Positions 51,426-60,869 are shown, counted from the stretch's first letter. The stretch is 64,000 nt of DNA from Luteibacter aegosomaticola (GCF_023078475.1 NZ_CP095741.1:1736001-1800000); one strand, 5' to 3'. Notes: generated from the sequence alone by a model not told the origin. Made by a program: numbers and translations.

Positions 51426-53315
51426 ATGATCTCGTTTCGTAACCTCGCCCTGCGCCGGGGCACCCGTACCTTGCTCGATAAGATGGACCTGACCATCCAG
51501 ACCGGATGGAGCCTGGCCGTCATCGGCCGCAACGGCTGCGGCAAATCCACCCTGTTCGCCGCCCTCAAGGGCGAGCTGGAGCCGGAGAAGGGCGATCTCG
51601 ACATGCCGTCGAAGGTGCGCATGGCCTCGGTGGCCCAGGAAACCCCGGCGCTGCCTGATGCTGCGATCGACTACGTGCTCGGCGGCGATGTGGATGTGGC
51701 TGCCGCCTTGAAGGCCGAGCAGGACGCCTACGATGCCGGCGATCTCGAGGCCGTGGCCATGGCTCACCTGCGCATCGAAGAGGTCAACGGCTATGACGGC
51801 CGCGCCCGTGCGGGCCGCCTCCTGCATGGCCTGGGTTTTTCCCCCGAAACCCACGAACAGGCGGTCGCCTCGTTCTCGGGTGGCTGGCGCGTGCGCCTCA
51901 ACCTGGCTCGCGCGCTCATGGCGCCGTCGGACCTGCTGCTGCTCGACGAGCCCACCAACCATCTCGACCTCGATGCGGTCCTTTGGCTGGAAGAATGGCT
52001 GCGCCGCTACCAGGGCACGCTGCTGATCATTTCGCATGACCGCGAGTTCCTCGATGCGGTTACGACGCACACGATGCACCTGCACGACGGCACGGCGAAG
52101 CTCTATACGGGCAATTACTCGCAGTTCGAACGCCAGCGTGCCGAGCACCTCCGCCAGCAGCAGATCGCGCATGTGCGCGAGCAGGCCGAGCGTGCGCACC
52201 TGCAGTCCTTCATCGACCGCTTCAAGGCCAAAGCCAGCAAGGCCAAGCAGGCGCAGTCGCGCATGAAGCGCCTGGAAAAGATGAGTGGTACCGAGGCCGT
52301 GCGCGCCGAACGGCCCTTCAGCTTCAGCTTCCCCAAGCCGGACCGCCTGCCAACGTCCATGCTGCGCCTCGATCATGTCGATGCGGGCTATGGCGATCGC
52401 GTGGTGCTGAAGGACATCGCCTTTGGCCTGGAAGCGGGCGACCGCATCGGCCTGCTCGGTCCGAACGGTGCGGGTAAGTCGACCATGGTGAAGTCGCTGG
52501 TCGGCGAACTCGAGCCGATGACCGGCGAGCGCCCGTTCCACAAGGACCTGAAGATCGGTTACTTCGCGCAGCACACCGTGGAAAGCCTGCACGATGGCTG
52601 GAGCGCCTTCGACCATCTGCAGGACAAAGCGCCGAATGCCGGCCAGCAGGCGCTGCGCGACTACCTTGGTACCTGGAACTTCCCGGCCGACCGCGTGTTC
52701 GAGCACGTCGACGCGTTTTCCGGCGGTGAGCGCGCACGCCTGGCGCTGGCGCTCATCGCGTGGGACAAGCCCAACCTGTTGCTGCTCGACGAACCGACCA
52801 ACCACCTTGACCTGGACATGCGCGAAGCGCTGGCCGATGCGCTTTCGGACTTCGACGGTGCACTCGTGCTGGTCTCGCATGATCGCCACCTGCTCGGCAT
52901 GGTGTGCGACGAGTTCTGGCGCGTCGCCGATGGCGATGTCAGCCCGTTCGATGGCGATCTCGACGACTACGCCAAGTGGCTGCGCACGCGCGCCACGACG
53001 CGTAAGACCGCCGCCGTCGCCTCCGCGCCGGCCGATGCGCCGGTGAAGGAAAAGGCGAAAGAGAAGCGCAAGCTCACCGCTGAGGAGCGCGAAAAGGAAA
53101 AGCCGCTGCGTGCCCGGGTGAAGAAAATCGAATCGCTTGTCGAGGCGATGGACAAGGAACTCACCAGCATCGAAACCAAGCTTGCCGATCCTGCCGTCTA
53201 CGGTGGCCCCACGGCCGAGCTTGCCCGCCTGGGCCAGCGCCAGGCAGAGTTGCGCGGCGAGAAGGAGTCGCTCGAGTTCGAATGGATGGAACTGCTCGAG
53301 AAAATCGAGGACTGA
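51426..53315 (+). CDS. ABC-F family ATPase (YheS-like)
   Basis: The product is 629 residues. Two ABC ATPase domains without membrane parts: Walker A VIGRNGCGKST and LLGPNGAGKST, signatures SFSGGWRVRLNLARAL and FSGGERARLALAL, both followed by DEPTNHLDLD. A basic linker (EQAERAHLQSFIDRFKAKAS) connects them, and the C-terminal end is a charged coiled coil (KEKRKLTAEEREKEKPLRA). This is the YheS branch of ABC-F, translation factors acting on the ribosomal E site. It is divergent from the small periplasmic gene and upstream of the rpfE-like gene by 2 bp. Confidence 0.9.
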   Translation: MISFRNLALRRGTRTLLDKMDLTIQTGWSLAVIGRNGCGKSTLFAALKGELEPEKGDLDMPSKVRMASVAQETPALPDAAIDYVLGGDVDVAAALKAEQDAYDAGDLEAVAMAHLRIEEVNGYDGRARAGRLLHGLGFSPETHEQAVASFSGGWRVRLNLARALMAPSDLLLLDEPTNHLDLDAVLWLEEWLRRYQGTLLIISHDREFLDAVTTHTMHLHDGTAKLYTGNYSQFERQRAEHLRQQQIAHVREQAERAHLQSFIDRFKAKASKAKQAQSRMKRLEKMSGTEAVRAERPFSFSFPKPDRLPTSMLRLDHVDAGYGDRVVLKDIAFGLEAGDRIGLLGPNGAGKSTMVKSLVGELEPMTGERPFHKDLKIGYFAQHTVESLHDGWSAFDHLQDKAPNAGQQALRDYLGTWNFPADRVFEHVDAFSGGERARLALALIAWDKPNLLLLDEPTNHLDLDMREALADALSDFDGALVLVSHDRHLLGMVCDEFWRVADGDVSPFDGDLDDYAKWLRTRATTRKTAAVASAPADAPVKEKAKEKRKLTAEEREKEKPLRARVKKIESLVEAMDKELTSIETKLADPAVYGGPTAELARLGQRQAELRGEKESLEFEWMELLEKIED

Positions 53316-53317
53316 GC

Positions 53318-54259
53318 ATGGCGAATGTGTTGAATGTACTGCTGCCCGGCCGCGATAAGCTCAGCTTCGTGGCAGAGTTCAACCAGTGGCTGGCGCGCGG
53401 TACCGCGTTGCCGGCCGCGACGCCCGGTTACATGCATGCGTTGGCGGAATGCTTTCGTTGGCCGGATGGCCCGTTGCCTGCCGCCGCCTTGATCCGGCAA
53501 AGCGTGGCTGGCGATGCCGGCGATGCGTTGTGGGTCTGCGCGGATCCCGCGTGGGTACAGCCTGAGCTTAGCGGCGCGCGTCTGCTGGGTTGCGGTAACC
53601 TCGCCGTGTGCAGTGCCGATGCCGCCAGCATGGTCGCCGCTCTCGGCGAAACGTTTGCGGAAGAGGGCATGGCGTTGATGGTGGGTGATCCCCAGCATTG
53701 GCAGCTCAAGGTGCCCAACTACGTCCAGGTGCCCGTGTTCCCCGAGCCGGAAGAGGCGCTCGGCGCCGATCTGTTCGAGCAGTTACCCAAGGGCGAAGAC
53801 GGTCGCCGCTGGCGCGCGCTTCTCAACGAGGCGCAGGTCGTACTACACAACCATGCCGCCAACGCCGCGCGCCAGCGCGATGGCTTGCCGCCCATCAACA
53901 GCGTCTGGCTGTGGGGCGCGGGAACACTTCCGGCATGGGTCGAGTGCGGCCAATCCCGCATCTACAGCGACGACCTCCTGGTCTGGGCGCTAGGCCACAA
54001 AGCCGGTGTGGACGTCGTAGCCCGCGACACCCTCGTAGGAGCGCGCTCACGCGCGACCCCCGCCGTAGCCGGGACGGGCCAGGCCGAACTCCTCGACCTT
54101 CAGGACGTCCAGCCCAGCGACTTCGATCGCACATGGTGGCCCTTCCTGGCCGCCCGCCTCGAAGCTGGCACCGAACTCCGCCTCAGCTTCGCTGACGGCC
54201 GCCGCACCGTGGTACACAAATCCCACCGCCTGCGCTTCTGGCGCAAGGCCAAGGCATGA
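53318..54259 (+). CDS. rpfE: RpfE-like / putative phosphoglycerate-mutase-type regulatory protein
   Basis: The product is 313 residues. It resembles Xanthomonas RpfE (COG4255), a protein of unclear biochemistry tied to the rpf virulence-regulation region. The similarity is to the whole chain: VLLPGRDKLSFVAEFNQ at the start, VCADPAWVQPELSGARL near 70 and INSVWLWGAGTLP near 195, the last being typical. In Xanthomonas rpfE is linked to recJ; here the recJ start overlaps the stop by 4 bp, supporting the assignment. A REP unit (54035-54057) lies inside the frame. No rpfF, rpfC or rpfG is in the window. Function remains uncertain. Confidence 0.72.
   Translation: MANVLNVLLPGRDKLSFVAEFNQWLARGTALPAATPGYMHALAECFRWPDGPLPAAALIRQSVAGDAGDALWVCADPAWVQPELSGARLLGCGNLAVCSADAASMVAALGETFAEEGMALMVGDPQHWQLKVPNYVQVPVFPEPEEALGADLFEQLPKGEDGRRWRALLNEAQVVLHNHAANAARQRDGLPPINSVWLWGAGTLPAWVECGQSRIYSDDLLVWALGHKAGVDVVARDTLVGARSRATPAVAGTGQAELLDLQDVQPSDFDRTWWPFLAARLEAGTELRLSFADGRRTVVHKSHRLRFWRKAKA
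54035..54057 (+). repeat. REP unit inside the rpfE-like gene
   Basis: gtaggagcgcgctcacgcgc plus GAC, one base pattern off the GCGCGC subfamily arm, translated as LVGARSRAT within the rpfE-like protein. Confidence 0.75.
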
Positions 54260-55962
54260 AAAGCTGGCGCCAGCGCACCGCCGCATCGGCCCCCAGTGGC
54301 TGGCCCGCTTATGTGCATCCCGTGATTCAACGCATCTACGCCGCACGCGGCGTGGCGACGCCTGAAGGTGCGGAGCATCGGCTGGCGCGCTTGCATTCGC
54401 CCGCCTTGCTCGGTGGCATGGACCGTGCCGTCACGCTCCTGATCGATGCGATCGACAAGCAGCAACGCATCGTCATCGCCGGCGATTACGACTGCGATGG
54501 CGCGACCGGCGCCGCCGTGGCTGAGCGCGGCATGCGCCTGCTTGGTGCGAAGCACGTGTCACACGTGGTGCCCAATCGCTTCGTGCACGGCTACGGTTTG
54601 AGCGAAGCGCTGGTGGCGTCGCTCGAGCCCGCGCCGGACCTGATCGTCACGGTCGATAACGGCGTGGCCAGCGTCGCTGGTGTCGCCGCCGCGCAAGCGC
54701 GCGGTATCCGCGTCCTCATCACCGATCACCATCTGCCGGGCGATACGCTGCCTGCCGCGGATGCGATGGTTAACCCGAACCTCGATGGGGACGCTTTCCC
54801 GAGCAAGGCGCTCGCAGGCGTCGGCGTCATGTTCTACCTGCTGCTCGCCGTGCGTGCGGCCATGCGCGATGCAGGGCGGTTCGCCGAGGGCACCGAGCCC
54901 GACCTGACCTCGCTTCTGGATCTGGTCGCACTTGGCACCGTCGCCGACCTCGTTCCGCTCGATTTCAATAACCGTGTGTTTGTCGAGGCCGGCCTGAAGC
55001 GCATGCGCGCCGGCAAGGCTTGCGCAGGCATCACGGCGCTGATCGAAGCGTCGAACCGATCGGTCGCCACCGTGACGGCGACCGACCTTGCCTTCGCCAT
55101 TGGCCCGCGCCTGAATGCGGCGGGGCGTCTTGAAGACATGTCGCTGGGCGTTGCCTGCCTGCTCACCGACGACACTGGCATCGCGCGCCGTTACGCCGAA
55201 CAGCTCAGCGCCATCAACCAGGAACGCCGCGAAATGCAGGCGGGGATGGTGGAGGAGGCCGAGACGATGGTCGCTCGTGCGGCGCACATCGATGCCGTGG
55301 GCGTCGCCTTGTTCGATCCCGGCTGGCATGCCGGCATCGTTGGCCTCGTCGCTTCGAAGTTGAAAGAGAAACTGCACCGGCCTGTGATGGCGTTTGCGCC
55401 TGCGGGCGACGATACCGATGAATTGCGTGGCTCGGCGCGCTCCATCCCCGGCTTCCATATTCGCGATGCGCTTGCCGAAATTGACGCGAAGCACCCCGGC
55501 CTGATCCTGCGCTTCGGTGGTCACGCGATGGCGGCCGGCCTCAGCATGCCTGCCTCCGGATTTGCGCGTTTTGCCGAAATCTTCGATGCGACCGCGCGCG
55601 CCCATCTGGACGACGAGCGGTTGCAGGCAATGATCCACACCGACGGCGAGCTCGACTATCGCGATCACACGCTCGACCTGGCGAAGCAACTGCGTTTCGC
55701 GGGCCCCTGGGGTCAGGCGTTTCCGGCACCTGTCTTCGAAAACGTCTTCGAATGCGCGTCATGGAAACCCATGGGCACGAAGCACCTCCGCTTCCAGCTC
55801 CGCCACGAACAGGGCGGAGCCCCGCTCGACGCCGTGATGTTCAGCTGCTACGACGGCACTCCGCCGCCACAGCGCTTTCGCGCCGCCTACGAGCTCACGG
55901 TGAACGACTGGCAAGGCCGTGAAAGCGTCCGCCTGCTCATCACCCACCTCGAGCCCATGTAG
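54256..55962 (+). CDS. recJ: Single-stranded-DNA-specific exonuclease RecJ
   Basis: RecJ degrades single-stranded DNA 5' to 3' in RecF-pathway and base-excision repair. The product is 568 residues. The DHH phosphoesterase core is visible: VIAGDYDCDGATGAAV (near 75-90), VDNGVASV and TDHHLPGD (DHH near 155), and the DHHA1 domain with LRFGGHAMAAGLSMP near residue 419. The ATG overlaps the stop of the rpfE-like gene. Its TAG stop lies inside a degenerate REP-like sequence at 55959-55986. Confidence 0.95.
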   Translation: MKSWRQRTAASAPSGWPAYVHPVIQRIYAARGVATPEGAEHRLARLHSPALLGGMDRAVTLLIDAIDKQQRIVIAGDYDCDGATGAAVAERGMRLLGAKHVSHVVPNRFVHGYGLSEALVASLEPAPDLIVTVDNGVASVAGVAAAQARGIRVLITDHHLPGDTLPAADAMVNPNLDGDAFPSKALAGVGVMFYLLLAVRAAMRDAGRFAEGTEPDLTSLLDLVALGTVADLVPLDFNNRVFVEAGLKRMRAGKACAGITALIEASNRSVATVTATDLAFAIGPRLNAAGRLEDMSLGVACLLTDDTGIARRYAEQLSAINQERREMQAGMVEEAETMVARAAHIDAVGVALFDPGWHAGIVGLVASKLKEKLHRPVMAFAPAGDDTDELRGSARSIPGFHIRDALAEIDAKHPGLILRFGGHAMAAGLSMPASGFARFAEIFDATARAHLDDERLQAMIHTDGELDYRDHTLDLAKQLRFAGPWGQAFPAPVFENVFECASWKPMGTKHLRFQLRHEQGGAPLDAVMFSCYDGTPPPQRFRAAYELTVNDWQGRESVRLLITHLEPM

Positions 55963-56042
55963 GAGGGTGCAAGCGCGCTTCTGCAGGTAATGCCTGTCGA
56001 ACATGGCTATGATCCGTTCCACACGGACTCAGGAGAGGGTGC

Positions 56043-56684
56043 ATGGCGGGTAGCACGCAGGAACTGGAACGTTTCGTCCACGCCGCGCTGGATCGGGGGC
56101 AATCCCGGCAGGCGATCGAGCAGGCACTGGTCACCGCAGGCTGGACCCCAGAACAGGTACGCCCCGCACTGGTCGCTTACGCCGAGAGCGATTTTCCCAT
56201 CCCCGTGCCGCGGCCGCGCCCTTATCTCTCCCCGCGCGAGGCTTTCATCTACCTCGTGATCTTCACGACGCTCTACCTGAGCGCGTTTCACCTGGGTGCC
56301 TTGCTTTTCAACCTGATCGACCGGGCGTTTCCAGACGCCACGCAACAGGTCGAATACTTCAGGCTGGGCCCTGACCTTCGCTGGTCGCTCGCGTCGGTGA
56401 TCATCGCGTTCCCGGTCTTTCTTTATCTATCCTGGCGCAATGAGCGAGCCCTGGCGCGGCATCCGGCAAAGCGGCAGTCTGCCGTGCGTCGGTGGCTGAC
56501 CTATCTCACGCTGTTCGTCGCGGCCGTGGCACTCATCTGTGACCTGACCACGCTTGTCGACCATTTCCTCGGCGGCGAACTAACGATGCGCTTCATGCTG
56601 AAAGTGATCGTGGCTGCGATCATTGCCGTCGTCGCTTTCACGTACTACCTGCGTGACCTGCGTCGCGATGAGGTGGATGCGTGA
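56043..56684 (+). CDS. DUF5671-like membrane protein
   Basis: The product is 213 residues behind GGAGAGGG. A short UBA-like helical N-terminus (RFVHAALDRGQSRQAIEQAL, then WTPEQVRPALVAYA) precedes four membrane helices (about 68-90, 115-140, 150-170, 180-200). This pairing matches the DUF5671-type family, of unknown function. It overlaps the following gene by 4 bp (GTGA) and lies 80 bp after recJ. Confidence 0.72.
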   Translation: MAGSTQELERFVHAALDRGQSRQAIEQALVTAGWTPEQVRPALVAYAESDFPIPVPRPRPYLSPREAFIYLVIFTTLYLSAFHLGALLFNLIDRAFPDATQQVEYFRLGPDLRWSLASVIIAFPVFLYLSWRNERALARHPAKRQSAVRRWLTYLTLFVAAVALICDLTTLVDHFLGGELTMRFMLKVIVAAIIAVVAFTYYLRDLRRDEVDA

Positions 56685-57127
56685 CCGGCCGTGGCGCATT
56701 GGCCATTGCCGTCTCCGTCGTCATGCTGGCTGCCGTTGCGGCCGGGTTATGGATCAACGGAACGCCGGGGTATCAGCGCATGCGTGCACAGGATGAGCGG
56801 CGCGCGGGCCTGCTTATGGGTCTTGCCACGCGCCTCGAGGCGCAAGTGGCCCGCTACGGCAAGTTGCCTGAAAGCCTTGCGGAGATCGCCGTTGAATCGG
56901 AACGCCTGGATCCCGTGACGAAGGCGCCGTTTGACTATACCCACAAGGGTACGGACTACCGGCTCTGTGCGGTGTTCGCCACCAGCGGCGACGTTGGGCC
57001 TGCGGCCGAACTGCCATTTCGTCAGCACGCAGCAGGGCACGTGTGCTTTGATCGCTCCGCCAATGTGACGGCGGAGCCGGGCGTCGCGAAAGCGTTTTAC
57101 CTGGGCACGGGCCGTGCCGTGCCTTAA
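56681..57127 (+). CDS. Small membrane-anchored protein, unknown function
   Basis: The product is 148 residues, starting at a GTG that overlaps the previous stop. An N-terminal membrane helix (ALAIAVSVVMLAAVAAGLWI) is followed by a periplasmic domain with GYQRMRAQDERRAGLL and two cysteines (RLCAVF, HVCFDRS), which could form a disulfide. It is probably coupled to the DUF5671-like protein. The stop overlaps that of the convergent glycosyltransferase gene on a TTAA palindrome. Confidence 0.65.
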   Translation: MTGRGALAIAVSVVMLAAVAAGLWINGTPGYQRMRAQDERRAGLLMGLATRLEAQVARYGKLPESLAEIAVESERLDPVTKAPFDYTHKGTDYRLCAVFATSGDVGPAAELPFRQHAAGHVCFDRSANVTAEPGVAKAFYLGTGRAVP

Positions 57128-58341
57128 GCCCCGCCGATGTCGATATGCAACGCGAATAGCGTGCATAGCAAGGTCAGTGCGAGTACCGAAATCGCCTGCC
57201 ATAGCAGGGCGAAGCGCGGACGATCGGCCGACCAGGTGGCGAGTGCGAGAAAGATGCCTGGGCTCACGCTGAGGTAGCGCCCCATGGACATGAGCGTTCC
57301 CGTGCACAGCGGTGCCAGCAAGGTCAGGCCCGTGAATACGGCCAGGCCACGCCAGCCGCGCTTCCAGCACGTGACGATACTGATGCCGGCGAGCACCGTC
57401 ACGGCAAAGTTCAGCACCTTGGGGTTCCATGGCGCCACCAACTGCAAGGGGCGGCTCACGTAGTCGGTAAGTGCGGTCCACGGCATGTGGAAACTGCGCC
57501 CCCAGATGACCTGGATATCCTTGAATGCGAGGGGATTCCCCGTGGCGTGCCAAAGATAGGCCATGAAGGCTGCCAGGCCCACGGCTGTGAGGCCAAGCGG
57601 AAGTATGTCGCGGAGCGTCCGCTCGCCCCTGTACCAGCGATCGACCAGGAGCGCTGGCGCGAGGAAGACGCCGTTCACTCGCGCCGCGCTGGCAAAGCCA
57701 CCAATGAGCGGCGATAGCCAGGGACGCCGCGCCTGGTCCGCAAGGAAGGCTGCGGTGACGAGGAGGAAAAACAATGCCTCGCTGTGCGGAAGCATCATGA
57801 AATAGGTGGTTGGCCAGCAGAGGGCAAACACCAACGCGCTATCCGCCAGCGAGATATCGGAGGTGAGTGTGTAGGCGAGTGACCACATCAGGCAGAACGC
57901 CGCGAAAGCGATCACGTTGGCGACCAGGATGCCTGACCAGAGCCATTCGCCCGTAACGTATGCAGCCGCACGCCAAAGCAATGGATGCAACGGGAAAAAC
58001 GCCCAGCGCGTCGCAGTCGTCGTATCGAATGGCCGCTCTTCGTAGCCCTCGGACGCGATGCCGTAATAGAAACTGGAGTCGTTCCCGATGGCTACCCGTT
58101 CAAAGCCGGTAGCCATCGCGGCGGGGGAGACCCGGATCCGCATGTTATCGCGTGCACCCCAATGATCGGCCAGGCCCTGTTGCATCAGGGGAACGGTTGC
58201 GAAGAGCAGGGCGATAAGCAGGCGCGTGACCACGAACGGGATGAAGGCGCGCCTGACGGCGAGGGGGATCCGATCGAAGATGCGTCGCAGGATCTGGCCG
58301 CCGGAAGCGGCGGGGAGGACGGCACTGGGATCGGCGGCCAC
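57124..58341 (-). CDS. PIG-V-like mannosyltransferase / GT membrane protein
   Basis: The product is about 405 residues with eight or more membrane helices. The region RWAFFPLHPLLWRAAAYVTG, and before it an acidic-loop segment (GNDSSFYYGIASEGYEERPF), resemble the PIG-V family, whose eukaryotic members add the second mannose of GPI anchors and whose bacterial members use polyprenyl-phosphate sugars. The start is a GTG at 58341 without a clear Shine-Dalgarno, so the true start could be shifted. Its substrate is unknown. It is convergent with the small membrane-anchored gene. Confidence 0.72.
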   Translation of the reverse strand: MAADPSAVLPAASGGQILRRIFDRIPLAVRRAFIPFVVTRLLIALLFATVPLMQQGLADHWGARDNMRIRVSPAAMATGFERVAIGNDSSFYYGIASEGYEERPFDTTTATRWAFFPLHPLLWRAAAYVTGEWLWSGILVANVIAFAAFCLMWSLAYTLTSDISLADSALVFALCWPTTYFMMLPHSEALFFLLVTAAFLADQARRPWLSPLIGGFASAARVNGVFLAPALLVDRWYRGERTLRDILPLGLTAVGLAAFMAYLWHATGNPLAFKDIQVIWGRSFHMPWTALTDYVSRPLQLVAPWNPKVLNFAVTVLAGISIVTCWKRGWRGLAVFTGLTLLAPLCTGTLMSMGRYLSVSPGIFLALATWSADRPRFALLWQAISVLALTLLCTLFALHIDIGGA

Positions 58342-58436
58342 GAAAGATGTTCCGATGGAAGGCGCCGAATTCTACGACATGGGAGGGGGAACTTGCGTTC
58401 CACGTATCTGAGACTACCCCGGCGTAACGTCAATCC

Positions 58437-58784
58437 ATGGCGATGGTCCACTGGGTCCAGATGGGGGAAAGGCAATACGCGATCCTGGAGGGGACGACGC
58501 GGGCGTTCGCGCGTGTCAGCCCGGAGGGCGATCGCTGGGTGGTCCGCTGGCGTTACGGGCCGCAGGCCGGGCAGGGCATGGCCCTCAAGGGCGTATCCCT
58601 CATGCAACGGATGATCATGCGCTGGGCCGAGCATAACGAAGCCTCGCTCAGGCAGCGGATCCCGGCGGCCAGCAAGCCCTACGAGCCACCCAGCGCCCAG
58701 GAACGCTACTTCTACGATGCCGTCTGGCCCGGCTACGTCCCGGCATCCCGCCGTCCCCGCCGGATGAACCGCGAGAACCACTGA
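58437..58784 (+). CDS. Hypothetical protein
   Basis: The product is 115 residues. It is rich in Arg, Trp and Gln, with a central helix (VSLMQRMIMRWAEHNEASLR) and a basic C-terminal tail. No signal peptide or membrane helix. I do not recognise the family. It is divergent from the glycosyltransferase gene (95 bp between). Start uncertain: ATG 58437 or ATG 58443. Confidence 0.55.
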   Translation: MAMVHWVQMGERQYAILEGTTRAFARVSPEGDRWVVRWRYGPQAGQGMALKGVSLMQRMIMRWAEHNEASLRQRIPAASKPYEPPSAQERYFYDAVWPGYVPASRRPRRMNRENH

Positions 58785-58858
58785 GTCACGGGGCAATTGA
58801 CTCCCGTCCCCCAGCCTCCATCTAAGGCGTATCCCCCAATTCATCGGTAACGCCCCCC

Positions 58859-59230
58859 ATGAACGCCGAACGCTTTGTTCAGGCCCTGCAGGATGCCGTG
58901 GTCCGCGACAACCTCGCGGTCTACGCGGACCTGTTCAGGATGACGCCCGACCAGGCCGTCGACCCGCACTGGGTGCGGGCGCTGTCGCTATTCCAGAACC
59001 TGGATGACGACGGCAAGGCGACGCTTATGGATATCGTCTGCCAGGTCATGGTGGAAACCACGGCCAATCTCCTGGGCATTGCCGATGGCTGCTGCCCGGT
59101 AGCCGGCGTGAAGGGCTCCGTTGGGCTTGTGGTTGATGGGCGGTCCATCGGCGGTGACCTGCAGGAATTGTTCCTCGAGCTCAACGAGCTCAACGAAGCG
59201 GCTGACGAAGGCATGCGCCGGCTGGCATAG
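58859..59230 (+). CDS. Hypothetical helical protein
   Basis: The product is 123 residues, all-alpha in appearance: ERFVQALQDAVVRDNLAVYA, DDGKATLMDIVCQVMVETT and LQELFLELNELNEAADEGM. Two adjacent cysteines (GCCPVAG) lie mid-chain. No signal peptide. No family is recognised. It precedes a DMT transporter gene by 32 bp on the same strand. Confidence 0.55.
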   Translation: MNAERFVQALQDAVVRDNLAVYADLFRMTPDQAVDPHWVRALSLFQNLDDDGKATLMDIVCQVMVETTANLLGIADGCCPVAGVKGSVGLVVDGRSIGGDLQELFLELNELNEAADEGMRRLA

Positions 59231-59262
59231 TCGGGGTTCGTTCCATCCCCGCAAGGCTCTCC

Positions 59263-60231
59263 ATGCGCTCCATCGCCCTGAAGGCCGTGGCGATCGCGCT
59301 GTTGTCAGCGCTGTTCTTCACGTTCACCTATGTGCTTAACCGCGCCGTCGTCAGTGGCGGTGGGCATTGGCAGTGGGCGGTGATCCTGCGTTACCTGTTC
59401 ACGCTGCCGCTGTTGGCCGTGGTGCTTCCGTTCCAGGGAGGGTTGGGGCGGCTTCCGTCGGAACTGCGTGCGCATCCACGGGCGTGGCTCGGATGGAGTT
59501 CGGTGGGCTTCGTGTTGTTCGGTGTGCCTCTCACCTGGGCGGCGAGCAGTGGCCCCTCGTGGCTCGTCGCGGGTAGCTTCCAGATGACGGTGCTGGCCGG
59601 GCCGTTGATGGCGCCTTTCATCTATCGCGATGAGCGTGCCCGCTGGCATGGTGGGGCACTGGCTATAGGTGCGCTGATCGTCGCCGGCGTGATGCTGCTG
59701 CAGTTCGGGAATGCGCACGGCTCGCTCGATGCCTCGGCGTGGCTTGCCGTTGGCGCGGTGGTGCTGGCGGCCTTCGCGTACCCCCTGGGTAACCGGAAGA
59801 TCCTCCTGCATCTCGAGCGTACCGGTACGAAGCTGGGGCCGGTGCAACGGGTGTTCGGTATGACCCTGGCGAGCTGGCCGCTGTGGTTGCTGATCGCTGT
59901 AGCCACCTGGGCCACCATTGGGCCGCCCACGCTGCGCGAGGCATTGCTCGCCGGCGGGGTCGCCTTGTCCTCAGGCGTGATCGCCACGGTGCTGTTTTTC
60001 CACGCCACGGAGCTCGTTGGCCGTAATCCGACGGCACTGGCCGCCGTGGAGGCTATGCAGGCCGCCGAACTGTTATTTGCTACCGTGATTGGCGTGACCT
60101 TCCTGCATGAGTCGTTTCCGGGCGCGTTGTCGGCGCTGGGTGCGGTGGCCATCGTCGTTGGTATCGTGCTGTTCGCATGGGTGAGCGGACGGGAAGGGCA
60201 CCCCGAGGATCCGGGTGATCGCGGCGCTTGA
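59263..60231 (+). CDS. DMT-superfamily transporter (EamA/multidrug efflux type)
   Basis: The product is 322 residues with ten hydrophobic helices. The first and sixth helices carry EamA-like repeats (ALLSALFFTFTYVLNRAVV, then VATWATIGPPTLREALLAGG), and the end is LGAVAIVVGIVLFAWVS. Such proteins export metabolites or drugs; the substrate is unknown. The start is an ATG behind AAGG. It is followed by a secreted small protein gene. Confidence 0.82.
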   Translation: MRSIALKAVAIALLSALFFTFTYVLNRAVVSGGGHWQWAVILRYLFTLPLLAVVLPFQGGLGRLPSELRAHPRAWLGWSSVGFVLFGVPLTWAASSGPSWLVAGSFQMTVLAGPLMAPFIYRDERARWHGGALAIGALIVAGVMLLQFGNAHGSLDASAWLAVGAVVLAAFAYPLGNRKILLHLERTGTKLGPVQRVFGMTLASWPLWLLIAVATWATIGPPTLREALLAGGVALSSGVIATVLFFHATELVGRNPTALAAVEAMQAAELLFATVIGVTFLHESFPGALSALGAVAIVVGIVLFAWVSGREGHPEDPGDRGA

Positions 60232-60285
60232 CGCGGCGGCGACAGGCGTTCCGCGTACGCTGGCCGGGTACAACGGAGCTATGCC

Positions 60286-60741
60286 ATGAAAACCGCCGCC
60301 TTCCTGCTTCTCCTCGCGTTACCGCTGGCCGGTCACGCCGAGCCCCCACCGGGCACTCACGGCCAGAAGGCGCCTGCCGCCGAGCCTATGAAACAGTTCC
60401 AGTGGCGCGACGAAGCGGCGGGCTACACTTTCGTCGGGCCGCCGCGCTGGGCGGGGAAGGTAAAAGCGATTCCCCTGGCCTCCGCCGAGCTGGCGAAATC
60501 CGGCGCGACAAGCGGCGTGAAATTCGTGGCTGGTACGACCACCCTGCTGGTGCTGCTGTCGTCCGATGATGAGCGGGCCAAGGCGGTCACGGACGCCGGC
60601 AATCGCGAACTCTCCCGTCACGATGGCCACATCGTTGCCGACCACGCCTCGAAGGATTCGGGTGCGCTGGCCCTGACCGACGAGGAACTCGCGCAGGCAG
60701 TTCAGTGGGACGGTGTCGCGCCCGGTACCGCGGTGCGCTAA
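60286..60741 (+). CDS. Small secreted protein, unknown function
   Basis: The product is 151 residues behind GGAG. Residues 1-18 form a signal peptide (KTAAFLLLLALPLAGHA), giving a mature chain that begins with a Pro-rich stretch and then a compact domain (YTFVGPPRWAGKVKAI, TTLLVLLSSDDERAKAV). No cysteines are present. No family is recognised; it may be a small periplasmic binding or stress protein. Confidence 0.6.
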   Translation: MKTAAFLLLLALPLAGHAEPPPGTHGQKAPAAEPMKQFQWRDEAAGYTFVGPPRWAGKVKAIPLASAELAKSGATSGVKFVAGTTTLLVLLSSDDERAKAVTDAGNRELSRHDGHIVADHASKDSGALALTDEELAQAVQWDGVAPGTAVR

Positions 60742-60869
60742 ATGCCCGCACCTGCAGGAGCTGGGCGTATTTAGTCGTGTGGCATATCGAACCGGAGGTT
60801 TTGCGGTATCGATTCGACTCAATTCAGGGTTTAGCCTAGGCACATTGGCTCACTCCCTGGAGGTCCCTC

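Noticed and set aside
51390..52889. A 499-residue open frame antisense to the ABC-F gene
   Set aside because: Shadow of a strong ABC-F gene; no motif and no ribosome-binding site.
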